NCBI GenBank assembly: GCA_014871385.1
Contig: CM026424.1
Coordinates: 11,565,115-11,629,114, forward strand
Source of the DNA: Ceratodon purpureus
Taxonomy: Eukaryota > Streptophyta > Bryopsida > Pseudoditrichales > Ditrichaceae
Length of the DNA: 64,000 nt
Direction: 5' to 3'
How positions within the stretch are numbered: the first letter of the stretch is position 1; each line of letters opens with the position of its first letter. A program made the translations under genes and the position numbers. Below the pieces are notes generated by a model. That model made no database searches and was not told the origin of the DNA. It saw nothing but the letters and a program-made list of their open reading frames with translations. This document shows positions 1 to 13,401 of the stretch, in pieces.

Positions 1-479
1 GCTCCATTTCTCAGTTTCAAGTATTGGTATCATATGAAGTTTGTGTTGTGATTGTTGTTTTTGTTGTACTTTGTATTCAGTTATTAAGTTTAATCCCTTT
101 TTTACACAAATCGAGATAGCCGGTGAGGCCAAGAGTTATCTGTAGCCAGGTAGATGAGCTTATAAGGTTGCTGACGACCTTGCATTTTACCTTAAACTAG
201 GATGAGGCATAGAAGTTTGGAATGATCACTCAGTGCTGCAGAATAGAGCATTACTCAAGTTCTAATTATGTGTCCGTCTTACTGTTTGCTTTTTGAAACT
301 GCGCAGAGAGCGTTGTACTGGTTCGGTTGTCTTTCCAAGCGCACAGAATTAACAGCGTAAGGGCTCCTAAAGTTTCTCAATCTGCTCAACAAACAAAGTC
401 ATTCAGCTTGGAGATTCATTTATTTATATGAATTTTATTTGGATCTAAATGCGGTAGCTAAGATGCTTTTTGTATCCAG
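1..479 (+). other. Probable intron of the peptidoglycan-binding gene
   Basis: I see no convincing coding stretch. The segment ends in a plausible acceptor (TTTTTGTATCCAG) just before the FGPETK-coding exon, whose domain lacks its first half, so transcribed intron is the simplest reading. An upstream exon within this stretch cannot be excluded. Confidence 0.4.
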
Positions 480-3292
480 TTATTTTGGACCAGAGACGAA
501 GAGGGCATTGCAACAGTTTCAAATTGCGCATGGAGTGCCGGGTACTGGTGCTTGGGGTTCCTCGTCTCGCCAAGCTTTGTGGAAGTTACTCAGTGAAGAA
601 AGCTCGTTATTGTCTGTGAGTGTTCTCCATTCCCTGGGACATATACTGGTATATTGTACTAGGATTTGAAGTATATAGTTTCTTTAGTTTGCTTTGAAGT
701 CATCATCAGGAATCATCGTGAGAGTGTCAGTTTTGAGCTATGTCTCCTCCTTTTACCTGATCATTGGCTCCATAGTTCTGCAAGGTTGGCTAGAGAAATG
801 ATTTTTTGAAACCTGTTTTGTACTGTGGATGTATGACGGTTCTTATGTATTTGTCAGGACTATACGCCATGTATTGTCTATTTTAAAGTTTCAGCATAAT
901 GGAGGAAATGGCCTGATCTTCTTACGAATTGACTTCTTGCAGAGAGGAGAAAGCAATGTGTATAGTGACTTGCACGAACCAGTTTCCACTTCTGTTGACT
1001 ATGTTAATACAGGAGGGACAGATGTTGGCATACGTGTATCAGAGCTTCTAAACGACATGAGTGCCCACAGTCAAGGTTCGCTATCTGCTCATATTGTTTT
1101 CTTATTTCTACGATTAGGAGACAATGTTGAAGGTGGGGGATGTGGCGTGTCTAGTGGGGTGGTACTGTGTAGAACACCGAGCGTACAGCATATATAGTGG
1201 ACTAAAATATTATAGAACACCAGGTGTACAGAAGTCTTGCTGTCCACTTTGGTCATTTTATTTTGATCGAATGTCTAGCGTTGAAATAAATATTAACAAT
1301 GATTTAATGTCTTGCCATTGCCTCGATTTGCACACAGAGAGTGAAGTTCTATAGTTCCTAGCTTAGATGGAAACATAGATGATGAATTTTAGTTTCTGGT
1401 TGAAATGATTAGTCGAAGGCCTTGTTGCCCAACTGCAGCACGATGTAAATTTCCCTAGGTTCTGCAGATACTCTTCAGAGCAACTCCTGTCCCTGTTCTT
1501 GTAAATCTGTTAACTGTAGTTGTCTTTAATGAGAGATATTGACTCAACAGAATCATACTGACCCATGTTTCTTGTATTACAGAATTTATGTCAACCTTGT
1601 CCTCTGCACCGTATTGGAGACATGTGCCTACCATTGTTCCTAGAAATGCTGCATTATTTGGACTTCTCTTTGGGTTGCTGGTGGCCCTTTTCGGTCTCGG
1701 ATACTCAGTTGTAGGGTTGTTCTCTAGGCAACATGAGCAAGAAGGGCAATCAGTAAGACGAAGGGTTTTAAGAGCAAGTTGGCGTGATGACATGAGTGGC
1801 ACTTCCTCCTCAAAGTCGAGAAGGCATCTTGACATGTTTCCAGGTTTAGATTTACCTGCAGTTGGAGAAGAGGATTTTAAGTATCGGCTTCGTTCGAAAT
1901 CAAAGCCTAGTTCAACGAATGGTGCTGGGCGTACAGATCGCTTGATACTATACGGAGGGCAGGTTCTTGTGGGGGATGAAACACCCAGTCACGTGTATCC
2001 TTTTATGAGTGGTCCAGCTTCTCGCCATGGTTCTGGAAAGACTGCCTCTCAAGTTCCCCCTAGAGCAAAGGCATCGCTAATCACTGGACAAGCTGATCAC
2101 ACCAGTCAAAAATTAGCCAACAATGGGAGCATCTCTAGACCACGTGAGCCAAGGATGTCCAGGGTGGAGAGAAGCCCCAAGTCGGGTGGCAACGGTTGGC
2201 AGGACAAGGATGAGGTTAGGGCGTCGTTTATCGTTTTCTTACTCACATTTGAATCGTAGGGAGTTGCTTGACATGAGAAATCTGAGGGACTACGTTTTGT
2301 CATAGTTTGTCTCTAGAAATCTCACTATCTGAGTCATGTTTGTTTTGATGTCTTAATTTTGCTAGATTGAGATGATGGAGTGTCGATAAGTGCAGGATGT
2401 CATAGACGAGAATAGTCTACATTGAAAGATATAGAACAGTGATTACTTTTCAGAAAGTGTATAGTAAATATGTTGCCTGGTTTGTATTGTTAATATTTAC
2501 ACGGCATTCTCTACGATGTGTCCTACCAGGAGAACTTTAAGAATCATGTGGAGGAACTAAGGAAAACAGTGCAAGCTGCTGAGAAGAATCGAGAGGCAGC
2601 TATGCGTGCTTTGGCTGAAGAACGCCAACGCAGTCTCGAGTTGCAAGTTAAAATTAGTCGTCAGGTACGTGTACAATTCATGAATGCGAGGAAATCCAAG
2701 ATTCCATTTTTATGGTTGGTGAATTAGAGATTGCCAATTTTCATGTTTCATCGCGACTGTGGATGAGTTCATGCAGTTTATTAGCTGCCGCTGGGCTTAG
2801 TTTTTTCATTAGTTGTGCTCCTTATGGATAGCTCAGTTTCTTAGCAGTAATCTGTTTGGCTTCCAGAAAGAAGCAGCAGCTGCCCTCGAGGAAGAAGTTC
2901 GGGTGTTGAAGGTATAGTCTTCGCTTGTCATATACCCCTAGCTGAAACCTGCTTGGTTTTGACGTGCTCTTGCTTTAACCGCTTGAATTTATCAAGGCTT
3001 CCATCTGAAATTATATTGTGCAACAAGTTTTTCGGTTCAGGGCGGTCAATTTCTTCAGGTCTTGAGCATACGGCACCACTTTGTTGAAATGTGGTAGACT
3101 CTTCGTGTTACTATTAGTAATTCACTTCTAAACAATTAATCAACTTGTGCACAGGAATCGCATGATGCATTGCTGGCATCACTGCGGAAGAAATACAGCT
3201 CCTCTGTGGCAGCCCGGGCTGCAGCTGCCCTGCTTTATCAAAATTGGGATACCAATTATGAAGAGGGCAGTCCTCAGACCCTATCCTTCTGA
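480..3292 (+). CDS. Peptidoglycan-binding-domain membrane protein, 3' part (5' end outside window)
   Basis: Six exons join in frame: 480-615, 943-1075, 1583-2214, 2530-2664, 2867-2911, 3155-3292 (stop TGA 3290-3292). The first visible exon encodes the second half of a PG_binding_1 domain (FGPETKRALQQFQ ... GAWGSSSRQALWKLL). Exon 3 has one hydrophobic segment (NAALFGLLFGLLVALFGLGY), then a basic, Ser-rich, probably disordered stretch. Exons 4-6 encode a charged coiled coil (ENFKNHVEELRKTV ... KEAAAALEEEVRVLK) and a short tail ending TLSF. PG_binding_1 domains bind peptidoglycan in bacteria; plants keep a few, some plastid-associated, so an envelope or plastid role is possible but inferred. The first acceptor (AG at 478-479) is the least certain junction. 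The domain's first half and the start codon must lie upstream. No closer family was recognised. Confidence 0.72.
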
Positions 3293-5081
3293 TCTCTGCA
3301 GTGTGTAGGTTTGTGAGAACTGATGTCACCTATGTCTACCCTGAGATTTTTAAACTGTGCGAGATCATTAGGTAGGTGTGTCACTGAGTGCTATTCATAT
3401 TGGGTAGTTTATCCATGGGAGACATCCCAACTGTATGTACAATACTCCACCATTTGGGTTTTCCAATACCATTTTAGCCCAGTTCGGTAGGTTTTCAGGT
3501 AAAACAATAAAATGTAAACCAGGCTCTAATGAGAAGATATTCACAGTTTTGCAACCTCCCCTTGCGTTGACATTTTGTATATGCCACAAGAATGCTTCTT
3601 GGAATTAGAGCTACTTGTAAAGTCATTTGGTATCTGACTTACGTTCCATGAGTTTTGATTTAACATAATCTTACTTGCCTACTCTAAGATAGCATGGAAG
3701 AGTTTGATGATCTCTCCATATTTGGACTGTAAATTTGGAGTGTAAAATCTTGGTAGTCTCTTAAGTCAAGGAACATTAGTTGTTCACATTTGAAAACTAG
3801 TTTTCCTTGAGTTTAGAGACCACCAAACTCTCTCACTCTTATATAATGAGAGGTGAGCTCTTCAATACCTCCCAACTTTTTGGAGTACAAAAATAATAAT
3901 TCAGTAAAACTGCACTATTGGTATCTTTTTAAAATGCAAGGATAACTCTGGTCTCTATTATTCATAAATTATATCTACAAGGGTTTCTTGGAAATCCCTA
4001 GTCTTTTGCATCAATTAACGGCCAGTAAGTTTGATGTCTGAAAAACCTCGTAGTATGTGTTACATGTCCTTCCGAAGGGAAGTTCTAATGCGAGAAGTTC
4101 TACACTTTCCAGCAAGAAATCATGGTATTGACCTGGTCAGGGGTTAATGAATTAGTCTGATTGTACCGAATATTCACTGGAATGCTTTTATTGGCGTATA
4201 ACTGGTGAAACGTTGCGGCAAGCACCTCTACCGTCTTTTAAAACTTCCTCCATATCTCCCTTCATATCGTAAGAAAATTACTTCGGAATAATAAACGAAG
4301 GAAATCGAACAAACAGGAGATGTCACATACCACAAATTGACTGGAAAATGGAGATTGAAAAACTTGGGCAGTTTCAACGACAGCGGTTATCCTCTACTGC
4401 AATCTTGTAATCTTCAAAAAAAAGATTGTTATTGCCAATTTCACTTCACTGCAATCTCTTCCATCTTCAATAAAAAGATTGATAGTGACCTCAGACTGGT
4501 GGTGTAAACTAGTGCGCTATGCTAGTTGTCTACTCCGTAGCACAATAATCCTACAAAATTGAGATGTTCTCATCTCCGGTGTACACAGTCTGCAAATTAT
4601 GCGTACACCAAGTCTTGATCAACTCGGTTAACTCGAGTAATTATGATACACTAATATACGTTTATTTGTCTCCGTGCTAAAACTAACTAGATTTTACTGG
4701 CCGCAAAATCTAATCTAGGCATCCCATTAATCAGGTGCATATCTGAACAGCTTGCTCGGAGGATGAGATCCCTCAGCCGGGTTTCGGAGTTCTGCTTGCA
4801 AGGGTCCAAAGCTGTGTCACAGAAACCTGTTTATTCTATGAATGATTTTACCATAATTTGGAACCCATGCGCCAGTTTCAGGGTTGGCTAGCTTCCCATA
4901 AAGCCTTGGTGTATCAAGATCAAATGATCTTGTGGACAGTCATTGTTGGCCTCCAGGGCTGGTGCTTCAACGAGACGACGCATCCTTCTTCGCAGATGTT
5001 CAAAAGATAAACAACTTTGCCTAGGGTTGTAAGTAAGTGTCACCAGTCCTGCATAGAAACACATGTAACAGGCCGCAGTGC
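3293..5081. other. Convergent 3' intergenic region
   Basis: The region lies between the stop codons of two converging genes, the peptidoglycan-binding gene (+) and the GUX-like gene (-), so it holds both 3' UTRs and their polyadenylation sites. No family-recognisable ORF is present; minus-strand reading around 4888-5085 continues past the GUX stop and is taken as 3' UTR. Its only internal structure is the 52-bp-period duplication at 4396-4495. Confidence 0.6.
4396..4495. repeat. Two-copy tandem repeat, 52-bp period, with hairpin potential
   Basis: ACTGCAATCT followed by ATCTTCAA(T/A)AAAAAGATTG occurs at 4396 and again at 4448. In each copy AATCTT or ATCTT pairs with AAGATT across an A-rich loop. 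The repeat lies where two convergent transcripts should end, so a 3'-end or transcriptional role is possible but not shown. Confidence 0.5.
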
Positions 5082-8000
5082 TCATCCCGCGGACACATGA
5101 ACCACTGTGTCTGTGGTATTAACCGTCAAGTTTAAGGAATCAGCCGTCGTTGAGGAGTTAACCGCCTTTGAGGAATGAACCTTGTTTAAGGAATTAACCT
5201 TCTTTGAGAGAGGCACTGACTTTGAGGAATCATCAACAGTGGGGTTGATGGTGTTTGTCATAGCATTCCAGTCACAATGGTTCTGTTCGCACAGGTTCAA
5301 GTCACAGTGTTTCCCTTGGCATACATTCACTCTTGGGTCAGTAATATTGATAGCCCAGTGCTTGTCTGGCGTGTCATTGGACTGAGCAGCTCTTCTGTCA
5401 TGTTCAAGCTCTGCTAATGCACGTGTAGATAATGCACAGTGTTTCTGTAGATTCTCGGGCATTTGGTCATGCACCTGTTGCACAATAATTCAAGTTGTGA
5501 ATCAAGCGAGGGAATTGTGAACCGTATTCTAGGGCCACCTTCTTCCAAGGTTAAATCACTTTGTTAATCAACTTAAATTGATCGATCATGCGGAAAATTA
5601 CAAAAGCGTCATGAGATTACGTTTTAAAGAAATATATTACGAATAACGGTAAACATCTGCACGATCATGCAAGCATCAATGTCCCACATCTCAAAACACT
5701 GAAAACAGAAGGAATTTGGATGTACCTTGAACCACTGAGCATGGGCTTCATCACTTGCATAGTGTTGGTCGGCATTCCAGTTGCAGTCGTAGTCTCTGAA
5801 GCATTTCCATGGTTTCTTGCCCCTGACGTAATGGATTGCATATAACTCAGGGGGGTTCGCAGAAAACAGCCTGAGCAAAATCGAACAGAAAAAAAATGAG
5901 CCGAAGGAAAAAAAACAATGAAAGAGAGAATCAAATGATAGTGGAATGATAAAATATAAGAGGATAATATATGGCGACACCGTGACGAATTGTTACTAAA
6001 GTAAACAAAACAGTAAACGGAACCTGAGAAATTCATCATGGAAGAAGTCAAGAGACTGCAAATAAACATCTAAGATGGACGATTGTGTATCAAATGAAAA
6101 ATTACCTGTTCATGTTGTCAACTGACTTTTTATCTCTGCTCCAGAAGTATTTCAGAGAATTCATGTCTTTCGGAATCCGGTGCCACCAAGGGAACACTCT
6201 GTTGAAAAAGTCCCAGTCATCGTCTACTTCCGATGCTAGCTTCTCCATCTCGTCCATTAAAATTTGGAATGTGCAATTTGACGGCTCAAGGACCATCAGA
6301 CCAGAATTGAACACCGATTGGGTAGTTCCGCTTGCTGCAACTTCTGGCAGTTTAAAGAGATGGTCGATATTCCGAAGAACAATAATATCCGATTCAAGAT
6401 AAATCACCTGAATTAATCAACAAATCACTAATTCAGTTCCAAATTCCTTTACTCAACAACTTGACCAGCAATGCACAGGTTTGAAAAGCTATCCAATGGC
6501 AATAAATCGAGGACTCTCCAGCTTTTCAGATCATTGAACTTGCGTCAACCTGGCTAGTTTGCAGCACAAGAAAGGTACCATACTCGGCACTGCAACGAAA
6601 TTGTAACTCATCAGGTTGAATATTAGGACTGATATTCTAAAATGGGCTCTCAGAGGACGCAGATCGCTGCGAAGAGTAACTAATACAACTCAAAAACAAA
6701 AGCAATTCAAGCTCGAGGAAAACAGCCGGGAAGGTGACTAACCTTGTCATAATCAAGCTGCCAAAGACGAAACATGCTGAAGTCCTTTTGCTTCCCAAGG
6801 CTACTCGACGAGGTTATTTTCAAATAATCTCGCAACGTCCACCCCGCCTCCTCCAAACCCTTTCTATGCTCTGGTGAAATACTGCCGTCAACGAGTGCGA
6901 CAAGATCCCTGGTTGAGCCAGTTCTACGAATACTATGAGCTGTAGCAATTGCTCCGCAGACATAATCTCCTCCAGAGTGAAGGATTGTAGTGTATGCTTC
7001 TTTCTGGGAGTTGGAAGCTTTAATGTCTGGTGAGGGATCTGCAGCACAGGAATTATGTAAGGAAGTGGGCCAATTACTAGCTCAGATTGACAAGAGAGTT
7101 CACCAACTGCTAGAACACTAATTCTTTTCGGCCATATCCTAGACTAGCTTATTCTCAAGCGGCTAAATTTGTTCACTATAATTTGCCTTCAAATTTTCAT
7201 TTGTATTCCAGCATCTCTGCTAGGAACAATATGTTACACTACGAACTCCGGAACCTTTGCAAATCGAATAGATATCAACAGCTTCTAACAGTTACAAATT
7301 TACCTCCACCCTGACAGATTTCACTTAGTACACAAATGTCTCTAGAGCAATGGATGAGATATTTTTCAAATGATGGGATATGCAAGGGAAACGAATTAGT
7401 ACCTGCTACATAAAACTTACTGCTCAAACGGACGGAGAGCTGGCACGATCCAATAGGCAACGAGGTTCGACTCTTAAGGTGTTGTACATTCATGTGGTAC
7501 AGCCAGCCCTCATCGTGATGCTCCACAAGTTCTCTGCATGGAAAAAGATTGACAAGGGGGCGACATTTGCTCAAGATGAGCACGTATATGCTCTCATGTC
7601 CTGTCTCTGCAGCAAGATTTGCAGCTCCAAGTAGCACCTGTTGAACAAGGTTTGTAAGGCAGACATCATAATACTTCTAATCAGTTGTATTCCTCATGTA
7701 GTACTGTATAATCAGCATGAGACCCTTAAATGCAGGTGTCAAGATGGCAAGCTGATTTTATCTGAGAATGACTTTAGGAAACCCGACCTCCAAAGAAGAG
7801 ATGTAATGAACCGCTGGTTTTTAAAATTTGGGTGGTGCAAAACATTGGTTTGTTTTCTACAATTTACCTATAACAACAACTACTATGACGACAAGTTATA
7901 GAGAATCTATATCTGAAGAGAAATATATACATTTATTCGTACTTTCTGTTACACATTTTGCAATGTATGTGAGGGCAATTGACTCCCAAAAGTATCACCT

Positions 8001-9269
8001 TGATTAAAAGGTCGTCTTGATACCGGGTCAAATAAACAACAATTAACATAAGTTTAGGTAATGACGGAGGGAATACCTGGAGTATAGCAGGATGCTTCCA
8101 GCCCTCTTGAAGTGTAGTAGGTTCAGCGCAAGGTGCACGTGCAATCACCACATCAAGCTGGATTGTTCGACTGACGTATGGGACTGCAGGGATTTTAGGC
8201 ATTGGGTAGAAGGGGCATCTTGGATCCCCAAACTTGGCTTCTTCGTCTATCCATTCGGGAAAAAGATTTTTCCAACTGACATGCTTCGAGGCTCTCCTAA
8301 ATGGAACAGAAACTGGCCTTTTACTGGCAGCAAGAAATTTCCATTCGCCGATATCCGTTGTCGGCTTCAAGTTCAATAGCCCAACTTTTAGAGTACCTGC
8401 TGCTGCTCTCCGTCTCAACGACGTAATTTGAGCAGATTCCTGGGGCCATGCATCCACAATTTCAGCTTGCACCTCCTGTTCATCAACAGTTAAATCGTTA
8501 GGATTCAATGTATATGCTGATCACATCTATTAACTGAGCCAAATCTGCAGTTTCCTCGGTGGAGGATGTTCTACTGTCTTTACTGCCTAAAATGTTTCTG
8601 AAGACCTCAGGTTTGTCTTTCAGACGTTTATAAAGCTGAACATTCCCACTTCAGAAAGAAGGTGACTTACCTCCACCGCGAGTTTTCTATTCAACGACAA
8701 CTCCCCAACCCTGCAAGAAGGCCCCAAATTCAACACCATCAAGTTACAAACAGCGAATGGTAAAGATCTGGAAACTTAAGACATTGACCTAAATCTAGAA
8801 GCTTCCATTGTTATAGACAACTGAAATTGCAACTAATTCAAATGGATAACTGGATCACTGGATGCACGGAATACCTTGCATTGTTGGCTTGTGAAGCCAA
8901 AGTTCCTCTCACAGAATCGCGTTCCACATGGTGCACTGATGTGTCCTGGGATATGTATGCCAACATGCCAATTACAGCTAACAGCAAAAATACAAATCCC
9001 ACACGCCCTGTGCGCAACGGCGTGATAATCTGCTTTAGCTTACTATGCTTGTGCTTTCGCCTTTCATGATCGGACAAGCCTTTCTCCCCCTGATTTAAAA
9101 CGACCTTCCTCAGATATGCCTCTGCGTCAGTTCTCATATATGCCAATACTCTAACCCATTGCGATATGAACTGCGCAAATTTATTTGAATACTGAAAGAG
9201 CGCATCAGCAATTCGAGCTCTGGTATTGTTTGCCCGTGGTTTCTCTTTCCAACCTTCACCTTCCTCCAT
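5082..9269 (-). CDS. GT8 xylan glucuronosyltransferase, GUX/PGSIP-like
   Basis: Eight coding exons in minus order: 9269-8875, 8710-8671, 8475-8077, 7637-7403, 7038-6743, 6407-6106, 5870-5726, 5474-5082. They join in frame to a 734-residue type II Golgi protein, with a basic cytosolic N-terminus and a TM at about residues 90-106. The GT8 domain runs from about 370 (EAYTTILHSGGDYVCGAIA ... RLWQLDYDK) to about 640 (HYVRGKKPWKCFRDYDCNW, MPENLQKHC). GUX enzymes add glucuronic acid from UDP-GlcA to the xylan backbone. Two signatures differ from the usual: the DxD metal site reads E-S-D (460-462), and the usual DQG-x-L-N region reads DWDFFN; FNSGLM and HYxxxKxPW remain. The C-terminal 40 residues are low-complexity and Ser/Asn/Thr-rich. 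ATG 9269 was chosen as the first ATG giving a normal cytosolic tail. Family confidence is high; activity is uncertain. Confidence 0.92.
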
Positions 9270-12200
9270 GTCAACAGATATATAATATGAAAAATTCAAA
9301 CGTTGGTTTCTTAACGCTGTGAAGTGAGAAAATGATGATGTTGAAACTGTCAGCTCCTTTTCCAAACAGTCAGTTTCACTTCGCTGCCGACGTGCTTCCT
9401 TCACGGAACAATCCCTTCCTAGCTATGAAGCTCTACGCAGCTTCTTAATTACGACCTGCAAGGACATTGGCAGCTGTAAGAAACAGGAGCGCTGGTTGCT
9501 TGTGAAATCATGTGACTTCGTTCTGTGAGGAGAGAAAAACAAGGTGTATACATGTCTGCGAGCTGAGATCCGGAGGACTTTTGATCTGAACACGATCAAG
9601 ATAGCAATACCGGAATTCCTAGAGCTCAAGATCAGAGAAATAAACGACTATTAAGATGCATGAGAGCGTGCTTTCAACGGTTCTACCCTGTGCTGCAATT
9701 GACACGTATTCAAACACCTAGTTCCTGATCCAAACACAAGATATCATTAACAGGCCAAAGCTCCGGTCATTCACACTCCTAAACGAAGCGGCAATTATCG
9801 CAAATACGTTGAATGTAGAATTTCAGGTATTGACCGACATCAAAAGCTGTTAGCAAGTAGTGCGAGCACTGGGTTGAAAACGAGGAGAACACAAAGAGAC
9901 TGTACTGATCCTCAAATATCACATTCAAAGTGCACTTACGTTGCATCTATACCTGCCATTCGATAATAAAACAAAGAGTGGATAAATATTTCAACTACGA
10001 CACAACAAAACACTAGATCCCCTATTAGAAATCCGGTAACAGACTAAGAGCAGCTACCGCATCGCACAAGCTTTGAGTCTGGAGATAAACCACCAACAAG
10101 TCCTTCAAGGTTTCGCCCCACGTCTTCTAACCACCAACACCATCACCTCAACGGATCTGGCTTCCAACACGTCATATACACAAAAGTCTCACATGCCACT
10201 CTCTATAAATCTTAGTTTCCCACCGATCTTTAAAACTAGACATTACAAAGGGAAATTTCATAGGTGGCAGGTGTTTCAGGCTTAGTGGGAATTGTGAGAC
10301 TAGCAAGAATATGCATCAAAATTCTCCACAAGGAACCCACATATCGAGACTTCTGATATATAAAATAATTTTACACTCACAGATTTACAACTAAATGATG
10401 CATCTGAACCCAGCACTCAAGACCCTTGTGATGTGCAATCACACTCACAGAACAACAAGACGATACACCTGAACCCACTATGAGACCGCCCTTGAGATCA
10501 TACAATTACACACTCATAGAACACCAAAGCGGTACATCTGATCAAGACGACCCAGCTCACACACAGTCTGGCTCTCGGCCGCCGGAACTCAAAACCACAA
10601 GTCACCACCACCGAATAATATGAATCCTCGATTTCTAACCGGGCTGATTGAAACTTCCCACTGATCCCGTCTCTTTATGGGATTGTGCAAATACAGGAAT
10701 CTAATTCTGGTTCACTGTAAATAGTGACGTTTAACAGACCACCAGGATCGAGAAATCTACTGCAACTCAGAAGATAAACTCTGGACGATTAATTTACAGT
10801 GTCGAAAAGACATGCTGTGCCAAAGTTGTTGATATCTGCAAACTAGTGAAGATGGGAAATGAACAGTTGAGCGGTTTACTGCCATATCCCAGGTTCAACG
10901 TCTGAATACATACCATAGTAATTTATGGAGAGTTCATTTTGTACTGGCTTGAGCAATGTGAGACTTGGCACGACCGAGGATGTCACGACTAAAGATATGG
11001 CAGATTACCAGCGAGCCGATGCATGGTGGTGAGTGGGAGCTAGAGATTTAATCCCAAAATGCTTCAACTGTCTTCCTTTTTTTCCTTTTTAGTTTGGGAA
11101 ACAAATGGCGACGAGGCCACTTGCTAAAGAGGAAAGCATACAACCCGGACACAGAGCAGGGGCTTTGATTGTCTTTCAAACAGAATGTTTCGGAAAATCA
11201 TCAATCAAACAAATTTAGCACAAGTTGAAGGATGAAGTAGCTCTTCATTCCTACATTATGTTCAATACACACTGGCATCAGGAATAACACAAAAAGAAAC
11301 TTCATCTACTAGAATGGCTATATCATATCTACTAAATCAAAATGTGCATTATCACTGATTTCACTACAAGTAAATCACCAAATGCACCGTTTGTTCTTAA
11401 CTTGACTGGGCAATTGGGTTCCGTGCAAAAACACAACCAAGTCAAATAGATTAAAGAAATGCTTGACTTTGGGACTCACATTTGATCAAATATCGCATAA
11501 TTTGTCATGATCCTTCCGTAAACTAGGAAATAACCAATTCTCAACCAGTCCCCTGTAACCGGCCGTTCTTCCACTTGTATCGCTTTACGCCTCCCTTGCC
11601 TGCATGGTTTCAAATAAAAAATAAAAAACTATTCACCAATGTCTGCCGATGAAGAAAGGGAGTATCAGGACAAGGACCCCTAAGTATGGAACTTGTTACC
11701 ATTTGATCGAAGAATTTGAGCTTCGATTTAGCATGACAGCCGTGGAAAGTGCCGCATAGAGTCAGCATGGTCGGTAATCGGCCCACCACCATATTAAAGG
11801 TGTTGGAAACCACTTCCAAGCTCCTTGTTACAAGATTAATAGATGATCTTTTGATCTCAAAAACTGCAAAATTGTCACGAAATGAGTTACACTGTTGATT
11901 GACTATGTACTAAGTTAACATGTTGCAAACTTGCAAAGGGAGCCGTCTCAGATTGGAATCATTGGATCAATTGCTGGACTGAAGCCTGAACTTGGGCAAT
12001 TTCATAAAAGTTAACGCTGACAAGATCCATTCACAACGTTCGGCAGGTGAATAGTTCCGGTACCAGGTACTTTGATGTTGCTTCTTCGACTCCGTGCAAG
12101 TCGCAGTTAATGAGAGAATATCGGTTACACGAAGTCATGACTCGTGAGTCACTCGAGTGTGAAAGCTTTTGAATTGATTCAGTTCGGCGCATCTGCTGAG

Positions 12201-12317
12201 CTTCCGTGATGCGCCAGATGTAATTTTCACATTATTTGGCATTGTTTTAATCTCTATTATGTTTTTTAAATATTGTGTCGTTTGATTTATGTCATTTTGG
12301 TGTCGAGAGATTCATTT
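9270..12317. other. GUX upstream region, no gene recognised
   Basis: It contains the 5' leader and promoter of the minus-strand GUX gene (the frame stays open a little upstream of ATG 9269 but has no further ATG) and then about 3 kb without recognisable coding. A degenerate duplication of about 68 bp lies at 10376-10550. I saw no RNA gene or other ordered structure. Confidence 0.5.
10376..10550. repeat. Degenerate tandem repeat, about 68 bp, 2.5 copies
   Basis: Three successive blocks share CACTCACAGA/CACTCATAGAACA, then a GATGCATCTGAACC / GATACACCTGAACC / GGTACATCTGA motif, then CTCAAGACC / CTTGAGATC. The units are diverged. No function is suggested. Confidence 0.45.
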
Positions 12318-13401
12318 TTAACCCCTAAAGCATTTGGCCATAAAATCCCAAATTCTGCCTCAAATCTGCCCTGTTTTAGTTCAAGGTAGAATTATGAAAA
12401 TTAAAACGTAATTAGAAGAATCTAACCGTAGGATCTAGTACCAAACTTGTACATGTATGTGTATACAAAATTTTAGACTGTAACTCCTCACCGTTTGGAA
12501 GATGGTAAGGTTTGAACTTGAGTGAAAAGTTTGTTTTGGTCCTGCCCGGCAGGGACAGCCACACTTCAGAGAGTAAAACAGCCAATTTTTTGAGATCTTG
12601 TGGTTGGAGGCTCTTCAGTTTTGGATTCTAAAGTGAGTTGGGAGTATGCTCAAAAAAATTGAAGAGAATACAACACAGAGAAGCATTGGAAAACCACATT
12701 TCTAGTGACGGGAGTCAAATGAAATGCATATACACTGGCTCTTTTTCCACACTACAAATGCCTAAGAAGATCATCTATATTTTGAAATCCGAACGGTGTA
12801 TACGTGCATTTGTATAGAAAATAAATTGTGGAGGAAAAAAACCCAAAAAATAAACAAATCCGAAATAGATATGAATTTTATAGTGATTTAGGAGGAGATA
12901 ATGGTGAAGGAAAAATGGGTGATGAAGGTGGATCCAATCACTGTAGATCTGTTTGACAGTTTTTATAAAACTTGGAACTTTGACTGAATATATCTCAAGA
13001 TCCGTACGGTCAAAATTAACAAAATTTGGTAAGTAGACTAATTTGATAGCTCTGAACAAGATCCTACGGTTGGATTTTTCAAAATCAAATTAAAAAAAAA
13101 ATGTAAAACGATTTCAGAAAGGATCATTTGGAAGTCACTGTAGATTGTCATAGATTTGGTACACCACTTGCATCGGCCACAAACCTGCCCGAGCTGCCCT
13201 GAATTGAATTTTGATCTTTAAACACAATTTATTTCTTAACTACGGGCCCGATGAAAGTGAAATTTGGTCTTGTTAGAAAGATATGACAATTTCCCATGTT
13301 GTGCCAAAGTTACAGCCACATCCGGTAAAATTTGACTCATAGGGAGCCTGACCGGACCCTAAATCATACCAAAACTGTTGAGTTGATGCTTTAGGGGTTA
13401 A
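12318..13401. mobile_element. Non-autonomous TIR element, copy A
   Basis: It is bounded by perfect 16-bp inverted repeats, TTAACCCCTAAAGCAT at 12318-12333 and its reverse complement ending at 13401. Similarity appears to extend outward as imperfect TGTTTTTTAAA-like sequence on both sides, so the true ends may be up to about 60 bp further out. No transposase ORF lies inside. It carries the family's internal motif AAGATCCTACGGTTGGAT near 13059. Related copies lie at 23.4, 50.8-51.7, 53.4 and 53.5-54.2 kb. Confidence 0.65.

Noticed and set aside
4888..5085. Minus-strand frame continuing beyond the GUX stop
   Set aside because: It overlaps the stop codon and lacks similarity to GUX C-termini; taken as 3' UTR.
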